A stretch of DNA of 64,000 nucleotides from an uncultured Lachnospiraceae bacterium (GTDB lineage Bacteria > Bacillota > Clostridia > Lachnospirales > Lachnospiraceae), in assembly GCA_910586315.1 (NCBI GenBank), contig CAJUIP010000015.1, forward strand, positions 1-64,000, given 5' to 3'. Numbering within the stretch: the stretch's first letter is position 1; each line of letters opens with the position of its first letter. The notes under the pieces are model-generated. The model was not told the DNA's origin and did not search any database. It saw only the letters and a list, made by a program, of their open reading frames with translations. The position numbers and the translations under genes are program-made. This document shows positions 1 to 9,900 of this stretch, in pieces.

Positions 1-485
1 CGTATCCCATGTGTCTGAGGATTGTCCGGTTCCAGTTGGACAGCGGTGTGTTTGAGACGATAGCCACATCTCTTCCAAATACGTTTACCCTGGAGGATAT
101 CCGGGAACTGTATCACTTACGCTGGGGGATCGAATCCAGTTTCCGGGATTTGAAATATACTATGGGGCTTGTAAATCTGCACGGCAAAAGCGACTGTTTT
201 GCGGAACAGGAAATGTACGCGGCAATGACCATGTTCAACTTCACAAGCCGTATAGCCCGTGAAGCGGTTATACGGCAGCCGGAAGAAGGGATTCATGTGT
301 ATCGTGTTAATTTTAAGATGGCGGCGGCCTTATGCCGGGAATATTTCAGGACGGAAGGTGCAGACTATGAAAAGCTGTTAGAGGAAATCGGACGGCATAC
401 CGTGCCAGTCAGGCCAGACAGACAAAACAAACGAAACCTGAAAGCCAAGGGCTTTGCGGCTTTTACATACCGGGTGTCCTCATAG
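1..485 (+). CDS. IS4-type transposase, 3' part (cut by window edge)
   Basis: The reading frame is open from the window edge, so the first ATG at 9 is probably internal and the gene begins upstream. The visible 160 residues hold the C-terminal part of a DDE transposase: a YHLRWGIE-SFRDLK segment, which carries the conserved Y-x2-R-x3-E signature of IS4-like enzymes, then a helical tail. The protein would cut and join insertion-sequence ends. Only the 3' part is present, so it cannot be said whether the element is intact. A short hairpin follows the stop. A neighbouring IS5 or IS1182-type enzyme is a less likely alternative. Confidence 0.8.
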   Translation, partial: YPMCLRIVRFQLDSGVFETIATSLPNTFTLEDIRELYHLRWGIESSFRDLKYTMGLVNLHGKSDCFAEQEMYAAMTMFNFTSRIAREAVIRQPEEGIHVYRVNFKMAAALCREYFRTEGADYEKLLEEIGRHTVPVRPDRQNKRNLKAKGFAAFTYRVSS

Positions 486-492
486 TCAGGAG

Positions 493-516
493 GGAAGGAC
501 AGTTTAAAGTCCTTCC
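493..516 (+). terminator. Hairpin after the transposase gene
   Basis: GGAAGGAC at 493-500 pairs with GTCCTTCC at 509-516 around an 8-base loop, 8 bases after the transposase stop. There is no clean T run, so it is either a weak terminator or part of the right end of the insertion sequence. Confidence 0.45.
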
Positions 517-1455
517 TCTCTCTTCATAACTTAATGTCCATACCGATAAGGGGGCGCATAAAAATTATATAACATGCTCCGTAAATACAACAAAAAAATT
601 GCTTTGTTTACAAAGTCAGGTGATACAAAGCAGAAAATCAAAATATAACAAGTATGTCGTTATGTAGTGATTTTTAAGGGGAAATCCATGGCAAAATGAG
701 AATCTCTAATTACCACGTCATATTTTTATCCTATTTACGATAAAAAGGGCGTAAATTCCATAAATCCCTCCTATCATCACAACTGTTGTTTATGACAAGC
801 AAGCTATATTTTCCATGGCATTCGCTAACAAAAGCAGGAAAACCTAAGAAAAACAATAGGAAAAAGTTACCCCCAATAGTAATAGACAGATTCTTAGTAA
901 AAATTCCCAACCCATTTCCTGAATGATTCATAAAAATTTCTGAATCATTCAGGAAATGGGTTGGGAACAAACATTCAAAAAACCATGTCCATTTTCTAAA
1001 TATTGCTGTTATGATATACAAAAATAACAATTTTGAAACAGCCTGTCAAAAAAATTGCGTAATAGTTTGCAAATGATAAAAATAAAATACAGTCATCGTA
1101 AATTAGAGGTTCTCTTTTCTCACTAGACAAAACTAATTCATAAACTATAGCTTAAAAATATTTTATATTTATATCCAATACTACTTCATGTTCTCACCTG
1201 AATATAACAAATAAATATTCTGCTTTTGGAATTGAGCAAACTATGGTATAATTATATGCGAATAGAAAATTTTGTTCGTGCGTTTATTCTAACCAATTAT
1301 TACCATGCATTGAAATATACAGTAAAATATAGTATGATATAAAATATATTTAAAACAACAAGCGGAATTTCCCAATACCTCAATATATGAAACTAACAGT
1401 ATTATAGTTTATGTTGGCTGCATTAGCAGTGCCAGTAGTGAAGAAAGGAATTGTA
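517..1455. other. AT-rich non-coding stretch
   Basis: About 940 bases without a convincing gene. Short open frames here have no ribosome site and no recognisable protein. The only strong structure is the long inverted repeat at 904-967. The base composition is much more AT-rich than the right part of the window, which fits mobile or acquired DNA. Confidence 0.6.
904..967. repeat. 27-bp perfect inverted repeat
   Basis: Bases 904-930 are the exact reverse complement of 941-967, with a 10-base spacer at 931-940. The arms contain CCATTTCCTGAATGATTC and its complement. No T run follows, so it is not an ordinary intrinsic terminator. It could be a fossil of two mobile-element ends in head-to-head orientation, a recombination or replication site, or a stable RNA hairpin. 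Confidence 0.85.
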
Positions 1456-1869
1456 ATGGAAATACATGATGAGAAAAATCATTTATATAATATAATAATC
1501 TTTTTCAGTATGCTTCTGTTTGCTGTGTGCTTAACTATGAATGTGATTTTTGGCAGCAATTACTATCCTTATGAATCATTAGATAATACAATTATATATA
1601 AGACATGGACGATTTCTAATAATATAACAGTCAATGAAGATAGTGATAATGTTACTTATTCCAAGTCTTTATTTTTGAACAATAATAACTCTTATACTGA
1701 AACAATAATAAAGAATATATGCCCAGTACCCATAATTGCTGTTATCTCCAAAGGATTCAGCTTGCTTCTTATTCCCATTATAATTTTTCTCTTTTTCTTT
1801 TTGAATCTATTTATATTATTGTCCGATAGATGGACATTAGTTAATCAGAAGATACGTTTGGACATTTGA
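1456..1869 (+). CDS. Small two-helix membrane protein, unknown
   Basis: A 137-residue protein that I do not recognise. The ATG at 1456 follows a GAAAGGA ribosome site by six bases; an upstream ATG at 1411 has none. Two hydrophobic segments, near residues 14-32 and 100-122, flank a polar asparagine-rich region of about 65 residues that would lie on one side of the membrane. Codon use is very AT-rich, like the surrounding DNA. A terminator follows at 1912. Nothing in the neighbourhood fixes its function. Confidence 0.55.
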   Translation: MEIHDEKNHLYNIIIFFSMLLFAVCLTMNVIFGSNYYPYESLDNTIIYKTWTISNNITVNEDSDNVTYSKSLFLNNNNSYTETIIKNICPVPIIAVISKGFSLLLIPIIIFLFFFLNLFILLSDRWTLVNQKIRLDI

Positions 1870-1911
1870 ATCAACTCCTTTTCAAATCATTGCAAAAGTA
1901 ATAGTGATTAT

Positions 1912-1948
1912 AAGCCATTTTTAGAATCAAACAATGGCTTTCTTTTCG
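1912..1948 (+). terminator. Intrinsic terminator
   Basis: AAGCCATT (1912-1919) pairs with AATGGCTT (1933-1940) and is followed by TCTTTTC. It closes the small membrane-protein gene. Confidence 0.7.
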
Positions 1949-2030
1949 TATGTAAATATGTAGTATGTATAAACCTCATACCTAATTTATGAGAGTGAAA
2001 CAAAACAGAGATTGAATTGGAGGAATATGA

Positions 2031-2249
2031 ATGAAAGAAAAATTATACAAATTATTTCTCGCATTACTAGTTGGCCTATCTTTAGGCTCAAGTCCTATAG
2101 CCCAAAATGAGATACTTAAAATGCTTGAGACCCTTTCAGGAACTATTGAGACGCAGGTTCAAGAACTTGATGATGAAGAAAACGAGTCCGAAGAAATAAA
2201 AAAGAAAAAGGAATTGCTAAATTATCTCCCAGATAGTTTTGATAGTTGA
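2031..2249 (+). CDS. Small exported or membrane-tethered acidic protein
   Basis: A 72-residue protein with a good GGAGG site nine bases before its ATG. Residues 1-24 are a basic start plus hydrophobic stretch ending SSPIAQ, which resembles a signal peptide or single anchor. The rest is charged, with an acidic block (DDEENESEE) followed by a KKKK run, and is probably helical. I recognise no family. It is enclosed by terminators at 1912 and 2402, so it is its own transcription unit. Confidence 0.5.
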   Translation: MKEKLYKLFLALLVGLSLGSSPIAQNEILKMLETLSGTIETQVQELDDEENESEEIKKKKELLNYLPDSFDS

Positions 2250-2401
2250 TTTTATATTTGAATGTTTGTAAAACCAATTCGTAAACTGTTCCGAAGGTGT
2301 AGACAGATAAACACTCACTACCATTGCATTTAAAGACATTGGGAATATGAAAGAGAATTGGGAAATATCCATAACCCATAATGCTAAAATCCTTAAACGT
2401 G

Positions 2402-2450
2402 AAAAAGCCCACCTGTTTGTTTTGTATATGGTAGGTGGGCTTTTTTCTTT
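2402..2450 (+). terminator. Strong intrinsic terminator
   Basis: AAAAAGCCCACCT (2402-2414) is the exact complement of AGGTGGGCTTTTT (2433-2445), with an 18-base loop and a T-rich tail. The A and T runs make it potentially bidirectional. Confidence 0.85.
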
Positions 2451-2567
2451 GTCATAGAAACGATTATCTTAATGACATTGATGAGAATCCTATTTATTTT
2501 ATGAAAGGCCCAAAAGGCAGTGTACCTTGACAGCAGAATAGGTTCAGTTGTTCTGTAACGCAGACAG

Positions 2568-2636
2568 ATTCTGAGCATGCGGGGGATACGCTATGACAGG
2601 GATTTTGCTGCCGCGATAAATATCCACTCAAAATAG
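2568..2636 (+). pseudogene. Relic of a TnpB (IS200/IS605) C-terminus
   Basis: One frame ending at the TAG of 2634-2636 reads RYDRDFAAAINIHSK, close to the conserved HDRDxNAAxNI block near the end of TnpB nucleases. A stop sits just upstream in the same frame, so only about 15 to 20 codons survive. The match is short and chance resemblance cannot be excluded. Confidence 0.3.
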
Positions 2637-3117
2637 GCCCTGGCAAGGGCCTGATGGCTTTGGCAGGTATCTGGCAGAATGTATCAATATGTCAATAACA
2701 TTCTTAACCGGATTTGCCTTCAAAGCTGTGCGAAGACAAGAATCTGCCGGAGGCTTGTGGGGACTGCCCCTCACCGAAGGAGGGGAGGCGAAGCCGTGAT
2801 GGCAAGATCCGGCCTGGTTTAAGCCGTTTTGCAAACGGGCAGGACAACTCCGGTGCCGGGGACGGGGAAATGCGGCACAGAGATTTGCTTTGGAGAATAG
2901 GGATCAGATATGCATTTGAATATATAATATGATTTAAGCGTCAAAAGGTATTCAAAACATAAAGTGTGTTAATTGTTTTCGAATTGTACTTTAATTGCTT
3001 TATAATCCAAGTCGCTGGAGATAAAAAAATCGGATACAATTCCTATACAATTTGCACAATATTTGCCAGATATACCTTTTGACGGGCTAATCATAATATA
3101 GTGGAAAAGGAGAACTT
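2637..3117. other. Non-coding leader of the xis-int pair
   Basis: No gene is visible. From about 2700 to 2880 the composition is more GC-rich and disordered, perhaps debris of older elements. From 2939 it is AT-rich and holds the paired arms described separately. A GGAAAAGGAGAA ribosome site lies immediately before the xis start. Confidence 0.5.
2939..3084. repeat. Long-range inverted repeat upstream of xis
   Basis: CGTCAAAAGGTAT (2939-2951) is the exact complement of ATACCTTTTGACG (3072-3084), separated by 120 AT-rich bases. It frames the presumed xis promoter and could bind Xis or a regulator on both sides. Confidence 0.6.
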
Positions 3118-3306
3118 ATGGACAAACCATTATTATCAGTTGAGGAATTTTGTGAGTATCTTGGTATTGGAAAAACAAAAGCTGGTGAGATTTTGCGGAA
3201 ACCTGACTGCAAATTTGTAGTGCGTATAGGAAGACGTGTGATGATACATAGGGAGCTTCTGGACGTGGAGTTAAAGAAAAACGCCAAATTCCAGCTAAAA
3301 ATGTAA
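3118..3306 (+). CDS. xis: Excisionase (Xis), small HTH protein
   Basis: A 62-residue basic protein with the winged-helix layout of Tn916-type excisionases: LLSVEEFCEYLGIGKTKAGEIL (helix-turn-helix), then the FVVRIGRRVMIHRELLD wing. Such proteins bend att DNA and push the partner tyrosine recombinase towards excision. It starts nine bases after an AAGGAG site. The integrase gene follows in the same orientation, 224 bases later. The pair is the standard recombination module of conjugative or mobilisable elements of Firmicutes. Confidence 0.85.
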   Translation: MDKPLLSVEEFCEYLGIGKTKAGEILRKPDCKFVVRIGRRVMIHRELLDVELKKNAKFQLKM

Positions 3307-3530
3307 ATGTTTTTCTGACTGAAGGCAGAATATTAAAAAATTTCAAAAATGCCCTTGACATTTTAAAAATCGTTTTGATAGCATAGAGTGTGAAGGTAAC
3401 GAAAAAAGGCCTGCAACACTCATGTTCTGCCGTTTGGAGGAAGGCAGTTATAAATGAGGCATTTAAGTGGTTTTTTAATAATTTGCACAAATCTTTTAGT
3501 GGAAAAACAAGCACGAAAGGAAGGCAGATT

Positions 3531-4793
3531 ATGGGAAAAGACTTAAAAGGTAAGGAACTCGGAAGGGGGTTATCTCAAAGACCGGATAGAAGGTACATAG
3601 CCAGGGCACAGGTAGAGGGAAAACCAATCACTTTGTATGGATGGAATGCAACGCAGCTGAAAAAAGACTTGGCTGCTGCTGTAGATGCCGCAAAACGTGA
3701 TAATTTGATGCCAGAAGTTGACGGCAGCAAAATCACGCTGAATGAGTGGTTTGAGGAATGGTATTCTAAGTATAAGGCCCCTACATTAAAAGACGGCGGC
3801 TCCCCATCGTATAAGAGAAAGTTTGTCAACTACTATGGTTCCCGTCTGGGAACAAAACCTTTGACAGAAATCCGGCAGATCCATGTACAGACTGCTATTG
3901 CGGATATGTTGGAGGCAGGCCGGACATCAAAATCCGTTCGGGAGGCAACAGGGATATTTCAGAATTGTGTTGAGGCTGCGATTGCCAATGGATTGATGCG
4001 GATAAATCCGGTTGTGGGAGTTGTGATTCCAAAATGTGAGGCTGTGGAACGCAGAGTTCTGACAGTGGATGAGCAGGAGATATTTTTAAATTATCTCAGT
4101 AAAAGCAATAGCTGGTATGAGGAAATGTATAATTTCATGCTTTTGACCGGTATGCGGATTGGAGAGATAGGGGGGCTTCAGTGGAATGACATTGATTTTA
4201 CCAACAAGTTTGTCTATGTGAAAAGGACACTTTCCTATCAGTATGAAAATGGAAAAAAGCTGATGAAGCTGACATCTCCGAAAACAGATAATTCTGTCCG
4301 GGCTATACCATTTTTTGGAGAAACCAGGGAAATTCTTCTGCGGCAGAAACAAAAAACAAAGGTCCGCAGACAGGAACTGGGAGAACGATGGAGCCAGCCG
4401 GAGGAATTTGGTGATTTAGTATTTTTTACCTCAATGGGTTCTCCCATAGGAAGGTATAGCATTGAAAGCGATATGAGATATATCACCGAACAGATCAATG
4501 CGATTTTCCAGGGGGAGGCACGGTACAAGGGAGAGATTCCTAAAAAATTTGAACGAGTTCACCCGCACGCATTGAGACACACGTTTGCCACCAGATGCTT
4601 TGAAAAGGGCATGACGCCCCGGACAGTACAGGAAATCATGGGCCATGCGAATTACAATACAACGGTATCCTATACCCATGTATTGGATGACATCAAACAG
4701 AAGGAAGCTAAGGCAGTCGGTGATTTCCTTGTGAATAGGCCGTCACAGGACGGTTCTAAGGTTGAGTATGGTAGTTTAATCGGAATTATGTAG
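3531..4793 (+). CDS. int: Tyrosine recombinase / integrase
   Basis: 420 residues from the ATG at 3531, which has a GGAAGG site seven bases upstream; the frame is open further up, but no site supports an earlier start. The N-terminal arm-binding domain (RPDRRYIARAQVEGKPITLYG) and core-binding SAM-like domain (LNEWFEEWY to about residue 170) precede the catalytic domain. Visible catalytic residues are R209 (LTGMRIGE), the HxLRH motif, the histidine of MGHANYNT and nucleophile Y381 (VSYTHV). It is full length for Tn916/Tn1549-like integrases. Its own element is not intact here: no relaxase, conjugation or replication genes lie to the left. Confidence 0.92.
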   Translation: MGKDLKGKELGRGLSQRPDRRYIARAQVEGKPITLYGWNATQLKKDLAAAVDAAKRDNLMPEVDGSKITLNEWFEEWYSKYKAPTLKDGGSPSYKRKFVNYYGSRLGTKPLTEIRQIHVQTAIADMLEAGRTSKSVREATGIFQNCVEAAIANGLMRINPVVGVVIPKCEAVERRVLTVDEQEIFLNYLSKSNSWYEEMYNFMLLTGMRIGEIGGLQWNDIDFTNKFVYVKRTLSYQYENGKKLMKLTSPKTDNSVRAIPFFGETREILLRQKQKTKVRRQELGERWSQPEEFGDLVFFTSMGSPIGRYSIESDMRYITEQINAIFQGEARYKGEIPKKFERVHPHALRHTFATRCFEKGMTPRTVQEIMGHANYNTTVSYTHVLDDIKQKEAKAVGDFLVNRPSQDGSKVEYGSLIGIM

Positions 4794-4925
4794 CTGAGAT
4801 GATTTACTCACAATAGTTGAGTAGAAAAAAGGACGGATGTTTTTTACAGATCGGGAATAAATGTTAAAAAAGTAAGGAAATATGGGCCTTTGGAAGATAT
4901 TCGATGCCTATAGGGAGGTTGAAAC

Positions 4926-4942
4926 TTCGCAAAGCAGATGGG
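4926..4942. repeat. Left copy of 17-bp direct repeat (att-like)
   Basis: TTCGCAAAGCAGATGGG, identical to 11173-11189. It lies 133 bases after the int stop, the usual place for the attachment core of such elements. The two copies bracket the defence operon. Confidence 0.7.
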
Positions 4943-4986
4943 GGCTATGTAAGGCAGTCTGTTTGAATCTAATAGTAAGGATTGAA

Positions 4987-5020
4987 GGGCTTCAGAGAAA
5001 TCTGAGGCTCTTTTTCTTTT
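4987..5020 (+). terminator. Intrinsic terminator between int and defence operon
   Basis: GGGCTTCAGA (4987-4996) pairs with TCTGAGGCTC (5001-5010) through a GAAA loop, followed by TTTTTCTTTT. It insulates the defence operon from int. Confidence 0.8.
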
Positions 5021-5064
5021 ATGGAGTTGGAAATTTGGATTGCGAAATATGCATGTGTCTTTGA

Positions 5065-5090
5065 AAAATAGTTTAAAAATAAACTGTTTT
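5065..5090. promoter_or_regulatory. Candidate AbiEi operator
   Basis: AAAATAGTTTA (5065-5075) and TAAACTGTTTT (5080-5090) are near-perfect inverted arms with a 4-base spacer. A related sequence, GAAAACAGACTATTTT, occurs near 5160-5175 on the other side of the promoter. Known AbiEi antitoxins bind paired inverted repeats around their own promoter, which fits this layout. Confidence 0.6.
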
Positions 5091-5105
5091 GATAATGTTT
5101 TAAAC

Positions 5106-5137
5106 TTGACAGAAAGAAAAAATTATTATAGTATAAA
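5106..5137 (+). promoter_or_regulatory. Sigma-A-type promoter of the abiE operon
   Basis: TTGACA at 5106-5111 is followed by the TATAGTATAAA stretch at 5127-5137; a TAGTAT hexamer gives 17-bp spacing. It sits between the candidate operators and 67 bases before the abiEi start. Confidence 0.6.
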
Positions 5138-5203
5138 TTAAGAATGTAGCAAAATGGTTTGAAAACAGACTATTTTAAATAAAAAAATAAACGGTGAAGC
5201 AGT

Positions 5204-5941
5204 ATGAAATTATATTTTGAATTACTAAAATATCCAGTATTCACAATGGAACATGTAAATCAATACTATGATAACATTGAAAGTGCGCGTTCAGCGGTAA
5301 AACGTTTGATAAAGAGTGGTCTTGTAGTAAAGATACGAAATAATCTTTACACATGCATTAGCGGGGAAACAGATGCACCATTGGCGAACCGTTATCAAAT
5401 TGCAGGAGCGATCACACCTACCTCTTATCTTTCTCATCATTCGGCAATGGAATATTATGGAATTAGTGACCAGGTTCTTTATGAGGTTTATGTATCTTCC
5501 AATACGATGTTTCGGGATTTTGAATTTGATGGATACACATTTTGTTATGTGCGTTCTAAATGTAATGAGGGGGTTGAAACAGTGAAATACAGCGGGGGTG
5601 TGCGAATAACAGATAAGGAACGGACTGTGATTGACAGTATTAAGGATTTGGATAAAATAGCAGGATTAGAAGAAGTGATCGATAATATTCAAGCGGTATC
5701 TGTTCTTAGAGAAAAACGTATGCTTGCATATTTAGAATGTTATGATAATCAGTTTTTATATCAAAAAGTGGGATTTTTGTTGAAAAGTCAACAGGAACGC
5801 ATTGGATTATCAAATGAGTTCTTTCAGATATGCCAGGACAGGATCGGGCGTAGTAAACGTTATTTGACGAAAGATTACGAGGAAGGAAAATATGATACGA
5901 TATGGCGTCTTGTAGTTCCGGAACAGATGTATTTGATGTGA
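5204..5941 (+). CDS. abiEi: AbiEi-type antitoxin / transcriptional regulator
   Basis: 245 residues with the AbiEi layout: an N-terminal winged-helix region (VFTMEHVNQYYDNIESARSAVKRLIKSGLVVKIRNNLYT), then the antitoxin domain with TSYLSHHSAMEYYG and the RITDKERTVIDSI block. In type IV toxin-antitoxin pairs this protein represses the operon and neutralises AbiEii without a stable complex. The toxin gene follows with 18 bases between stop and start. Full length for the family, AT-rich like the whole operon. Confidence 0.88.
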   Translation: MKLYFELLKYPVFTMEHVNQYYDNIESARSAVKRLIKSGLVVKIRNNLYTCISGETDAPLANRYQIAGAITPTSYLSHHSAMEYYGISDQVLYEVYVSSNTMFRDFEFDGYTFCYVRSKCNEGVETVKYSGGVRITDKERTVIDSIKDLDKIAGLEEVIDNIQAVSVLREKRMLAYLECYDNQFLYQKVGFLLKSQQERIGLSNEFFQICQDRIGRSKRYLTKDYEEGKYDTIWRLVVPEQMYLM

Positions 5942-5959
5942 AAAATGAAGGAGGCAGGC

Positions 5960-6925
5960 ATGAACTATAATAAGGGACAACTTGGACAAATGGCAAAGCA
6001 ATATGGATTTGTTCGGGACACATTTGAAAAAGTGTTGAGACTGAAAGAAATATTGACCTATTTGAATACAAATGAATATCTGCATGAACATCTGGCTTTA
6101 AAGGGCGGAACAGCAATCAACATGACTATTTTCAATCTGCCAAGGCTGTCTGTTGACTTAGACCTGGATTTTACACCAAATCTGCCATTGGAAGATATGG
6201 AAAAAGCCAGAGAGAAAATCACAAGAATGGTGGAAAGCTATATGACAGAGGAAGGATATTTTCTTTCAGGATCTTCCAGGTATAGTCATAGCCTGGATTC
6301 TATGCTGTTCCAATATCAAAATGCTGGCGGTAACAGGGATAATATAAAATTGGAGTTGAATTATTCCTTGCGATCTCATATTTTTGCTCCAGTAGAGAGA
6401 AAGATTGTAACGGATATTTTTGAGGAAGATGTGACAGTACGGACTTTAGAACCTGTAGAGATCTTTGCCGCAAAAGCAAATGCGCTTATGAGTCGGGCAG
6501 CAGCCAGAGATTTGTATGACTTCAATAATATGATTTATTTTGGTCTGTTTGATGAATCGGAATATGAATTGTTCCGTAAATGTATTATTTTTTATGCATC
6601 CATATCGGCAGATAAGATCAATAAGACTTTTAACACATCTGCGATTGATGGACTGGAGTTTTCTAAAATTAAGCGTGATCTGTTTCCGGTGCTTCGGAAA
6701 AAGGATAATTTTAATTTGGATGAACGTAAGGAGGAAGCAATAAAGTTTATTAAGGAACTTATGGTTTTGACAGAGGAGGAAAAAGAGTATTTGGATATGT
6801 TCGAGAAAGGTGAATATATACCTTCGCTTCTATTTTCTGATAATCAGATTTTAGAAAATATTGTAGAACATCCAATGGCTATTTGGAAGATGCAATTGGA
6901 ACAAAAATTCGAGATAAAATTTTAG
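5960..6925 (+). CDS. abiEii: AbiEii nucleotidyltransferase toxin
   Basis: 321 residues from the ATG at 5960, five bases after AAGGAGG; the ATG at 5945 lies before that ribosome site and is unlikely. It carries the DUF1814/AbiEii signature: LKGGTAIN, then LSVDLDLDF, which gives the GG and acidic metal-binding residues of the nucleotidyltransferase fold, a KLELNY strand, and AAKANALMSRAAARDLYDF. Homologues arrest growth by pyrimidylating tRNA acceptor stems, giving abortive phage resistance. All key residues are visible, so the toxin looks active. The next gene starts 20 bases after its stop. Confidence 0.9.
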   Translation: MNYNKGQLGQMAKQYGFVRDTFEKVLRLKEILTYLNTNEYLHEHLALKGGTAINMTIFNLPRLSVDLDLDFTPNLPLEDMEKAREKITRMVESYMTEEGYFLSGSSRYSHSLDSMLFQYQNAGGNRDNIKLELNYSLRSHIFAPVERKIVTDIFEEDVTVRTLEPVEIFAAKANALMSRAAARDLYDFNNMIYFGLFDESEYELFRKCIIFYASISADKINKTFNTSAIDGLEFSKIKRDLFPVLRKKDNFNLDERKEEAIKFIKELMVLTEEEKEYLDMFEKGEYIPSLLFSDNQILENIVEHPMAIWKMQLEQKFEIKF

Positions 6926-6945
6926 CATACGAGGAGATTTTTGAA

Positions 6946-9900
6946 ATGGAGAAAAATGAGATTGTTAAGTCTGAAATAGGGTCAGAAGCTGCCTGGAGAG
7001 GTTTTTCGACACAGACATTATATATAGCAAAACGGCTATTGACAGCAGAAGATGATGAACAGCTATATCCGGAACAAGTTGAAGATCTAATGATTATGAG
7101 AAAAGGGAAGATTAAAGAACTTGTTCAAGTTAAAAATTTGTCTGATGATTTATCTCTTTCAGATTTATCTCCGAAAAAGAATGATTCTTTCTTTAGAAGA
7201 TGTTTGAAGTGTAAAAAGAGTGAAGAAATATGCTTGAAAATCGTATCATTTGGAAATATTGGTTCTGAGTTACAAAACATGCTAAAAGAAAAGGAAAAGG
7301 GAAAAAGTAGTATTTACAATAAGTTATTATCGTATGGTTATAATGAAAATGACACATTATGGTTGCTAAATCATTTAGAGATAGAAGAGATAAGTGAATC
7401 TGAAATTGAAGAATCTGAAATTGAAAAAAGTATCAAAGAAAATATGAAGGAATATGTTGAAATAGTGGCATATAACTTGGTTAAAGATAATCTGATTTAT
7501 TATATATACAAACTTTCAAGGGAAAAAGGATATACATCAAAAAAATGTTGGGAAGAAAAAGTAAGTAATATAGCAAAGGATCTGATGGCAATAGATTCGA
7601 TGCAAAGACAATATCAAAGAACAATTATTCCGCTTTATGACTATAAATCAAATAAAACAAGTGAAGAGTTAATAAATGATTATAGGATGGGGATTAATGC
7701 CAGTCCAGATCATATTAGAAGTGGCTGCGATTTGCGAAGAGGAAGATGGCTTAACGAAATTAGAGATAGATTCTTGAAAAATAATATTGTTTTGATAAAA
7801 GGAGCATCAGGCCAAGGAAAAACCACTTTAGCTTACCGATATCTTATTGATAATTATCCGGAACTGAATATTATGTGTATTCAAAGAGTTATTTCAGAAG
7901 ATCAAGCAATAGATATATTAACTGTTCTTAGAGGCTTGAATGCCAGGAAAGATATTGTTGTATATATAGATGTGGAGCCTTATGATATCCAATGGCTGTG
8001 GATTTGCGAAAAAGCATTGGAACTGGCAAAAGATATAAAAATACTTATTTCTATTAGAGAAGAGGATTTTCAAAGAAGTCCTATAGATTATTCAAAACAT
8101 AGTTTTGAAGAAATATCGATTGAGTTTTCAAAGGATGAGGCTATAGAATTATATGAAATGTATCCAAATACTACATATTTGTCATTTGATAATGCTTGGA
8201 AGTCTTTTGGCGAAAATGGGCCATTAATGGAATACATTTTTATGCTTAATGAATCCAGGACTTTGGCTGATAGAATTAAAGCTCAAATTGAAAATATAGT
8301 AAATCATGATGAGGAGGCGGATTCCTGGCTTGAAAGCTTAATGATTATATCTTTGGCAGGAATTCATAATAACAGTGTTTCTGTTAACGGTTTGTTTCAA
8401 AAAGTACAATGTAAACAAAAACTTAAAATGATTAAACATTTTGAAAAGGAATACTTTGTTAAAGTTACGCAAAATTCTACATATGTTGAAAGTTTACATG
8501 TGTTAAGAGCAAGGATTATATATAATATACTAATGGAAATGGGGATTTTCAATAAAGAAGATATTCTGATAAATACTTTAGGGATAATAGAACATAACGC
8601 AACACAAATGCTTATAGAATATGTGTATGAGGTAGGAATAACACAAGAATTAGTTGGTCGGATCGCAAAGATAAGATGCTTAAGTGTTGAAATATATGCA
8701 GATATTTTGAAAGCTCTGCTGTGGTGTGAAATCTATTATTATTTTGAAATAAATCGGGAGGTTATTGAGGAAGGAGATATACTGTTTAATAAACAATTTA
8801 TGTTTTTGGGGAATACAGATATTACAGGATTATTGCAAATGGATTTATTGCATGATATATCTAAAGTTTTTAATGAGGTAGATCCACATTTTGAAGAACA
8901 AATGACAGATCAATTGAATAAGCTTCCTCTGCTGAAGCTGGAATACAAATTTTTAGATGCATATTTAATTAACACATATAAGGAATTGAATACCTGGTTT
9001 CCGATTAGAGAAAATGCTCTGACTGCTTGGGGGTATATATTATTTTGGATGTCTTACAGAAAGATTTATTTAAATGAGTTTTCTGCAAATGATCTTGATT
9101 GGAATTCAAACATAGAAGGAACATTGAATTATGTGCTGGGCATTAGTAAGCAGGGATGGTTTAAGGTGCGAAATAAAATTGTTGAAAACATACTGCCTGC
9201 TGTTTTGCGGGAAAATGGAGTTATATATTTTGAGGTTACAGATAATGAAGTCTTTGCTTTGATTAATGTACTTTTAGGGAATGAGCAGGGGGAACCACAT
9301 TCACGAGTCATGAAAATGGTAAGTATTTGTCAACGTTTATTCCCGGAAAAGAAAAAGTACCATGTTAAAATCAGCGGGTATCAGTTGTTGGAGGGAATAG
9401 AAGTCCCAGATACTCAAAAGAATATTTCACAGGAACATCTGCCATATGTTTGGATTACTCAATTAAATAATTGCTTTGGTAATATGCATAAATATAATAC
9501 TCTTCCTGAAAATTGGGAGGATGTTTATAAAAACATAGCTGATGCGAGGAATGCTGTTTTGGAATATTTAGAAATTTTACTTAAGGGGATAGAAAAATTC
9601 TATCGCAATGAAAATGTTGAGGTTTTTAAAAGGGATACTTATAACCAAAAGAAAGAACATGCATTAAAACTTACAAAATTAACTCCGTATATTGAGCCTA
9701 AATGTGCAGTAGACAAATACGGAATTCGTGATAATAATTATGTGGTCGAAGACAATAGTGAAAAATATTCAAATAGAAGCAGAATAGAAAGTGATAAAGA
9801 GCATATATCATATTCATGTCGAGAATATTTTTCATGCATTCATGCTTTTTGCGAGAATGGTGAAAATATATTAATAGATGCTAAATTAAAAAAGCAGCAG

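Larger units (their letters stand above)
4794..5064. other. Attachment-site region after int
   Basis: Non-coding. It contains one copy of the 17-bp repeat at 4926 and the terminator at 4987. An open frame across it (4882-5064) has no ribosome site and overlaps both signals, so it is not called. Confidence 0.6.

Noticed and set aside
2714..2932. 72-codon frame in the xis leader region
   Set aside because: No ribosome site, composition of low-complexity debris, no family.
4882..5064. 60-codon frame after int
   Set aside because: It crosses the att-like repeat and a clear terminator and has no ribosome site.
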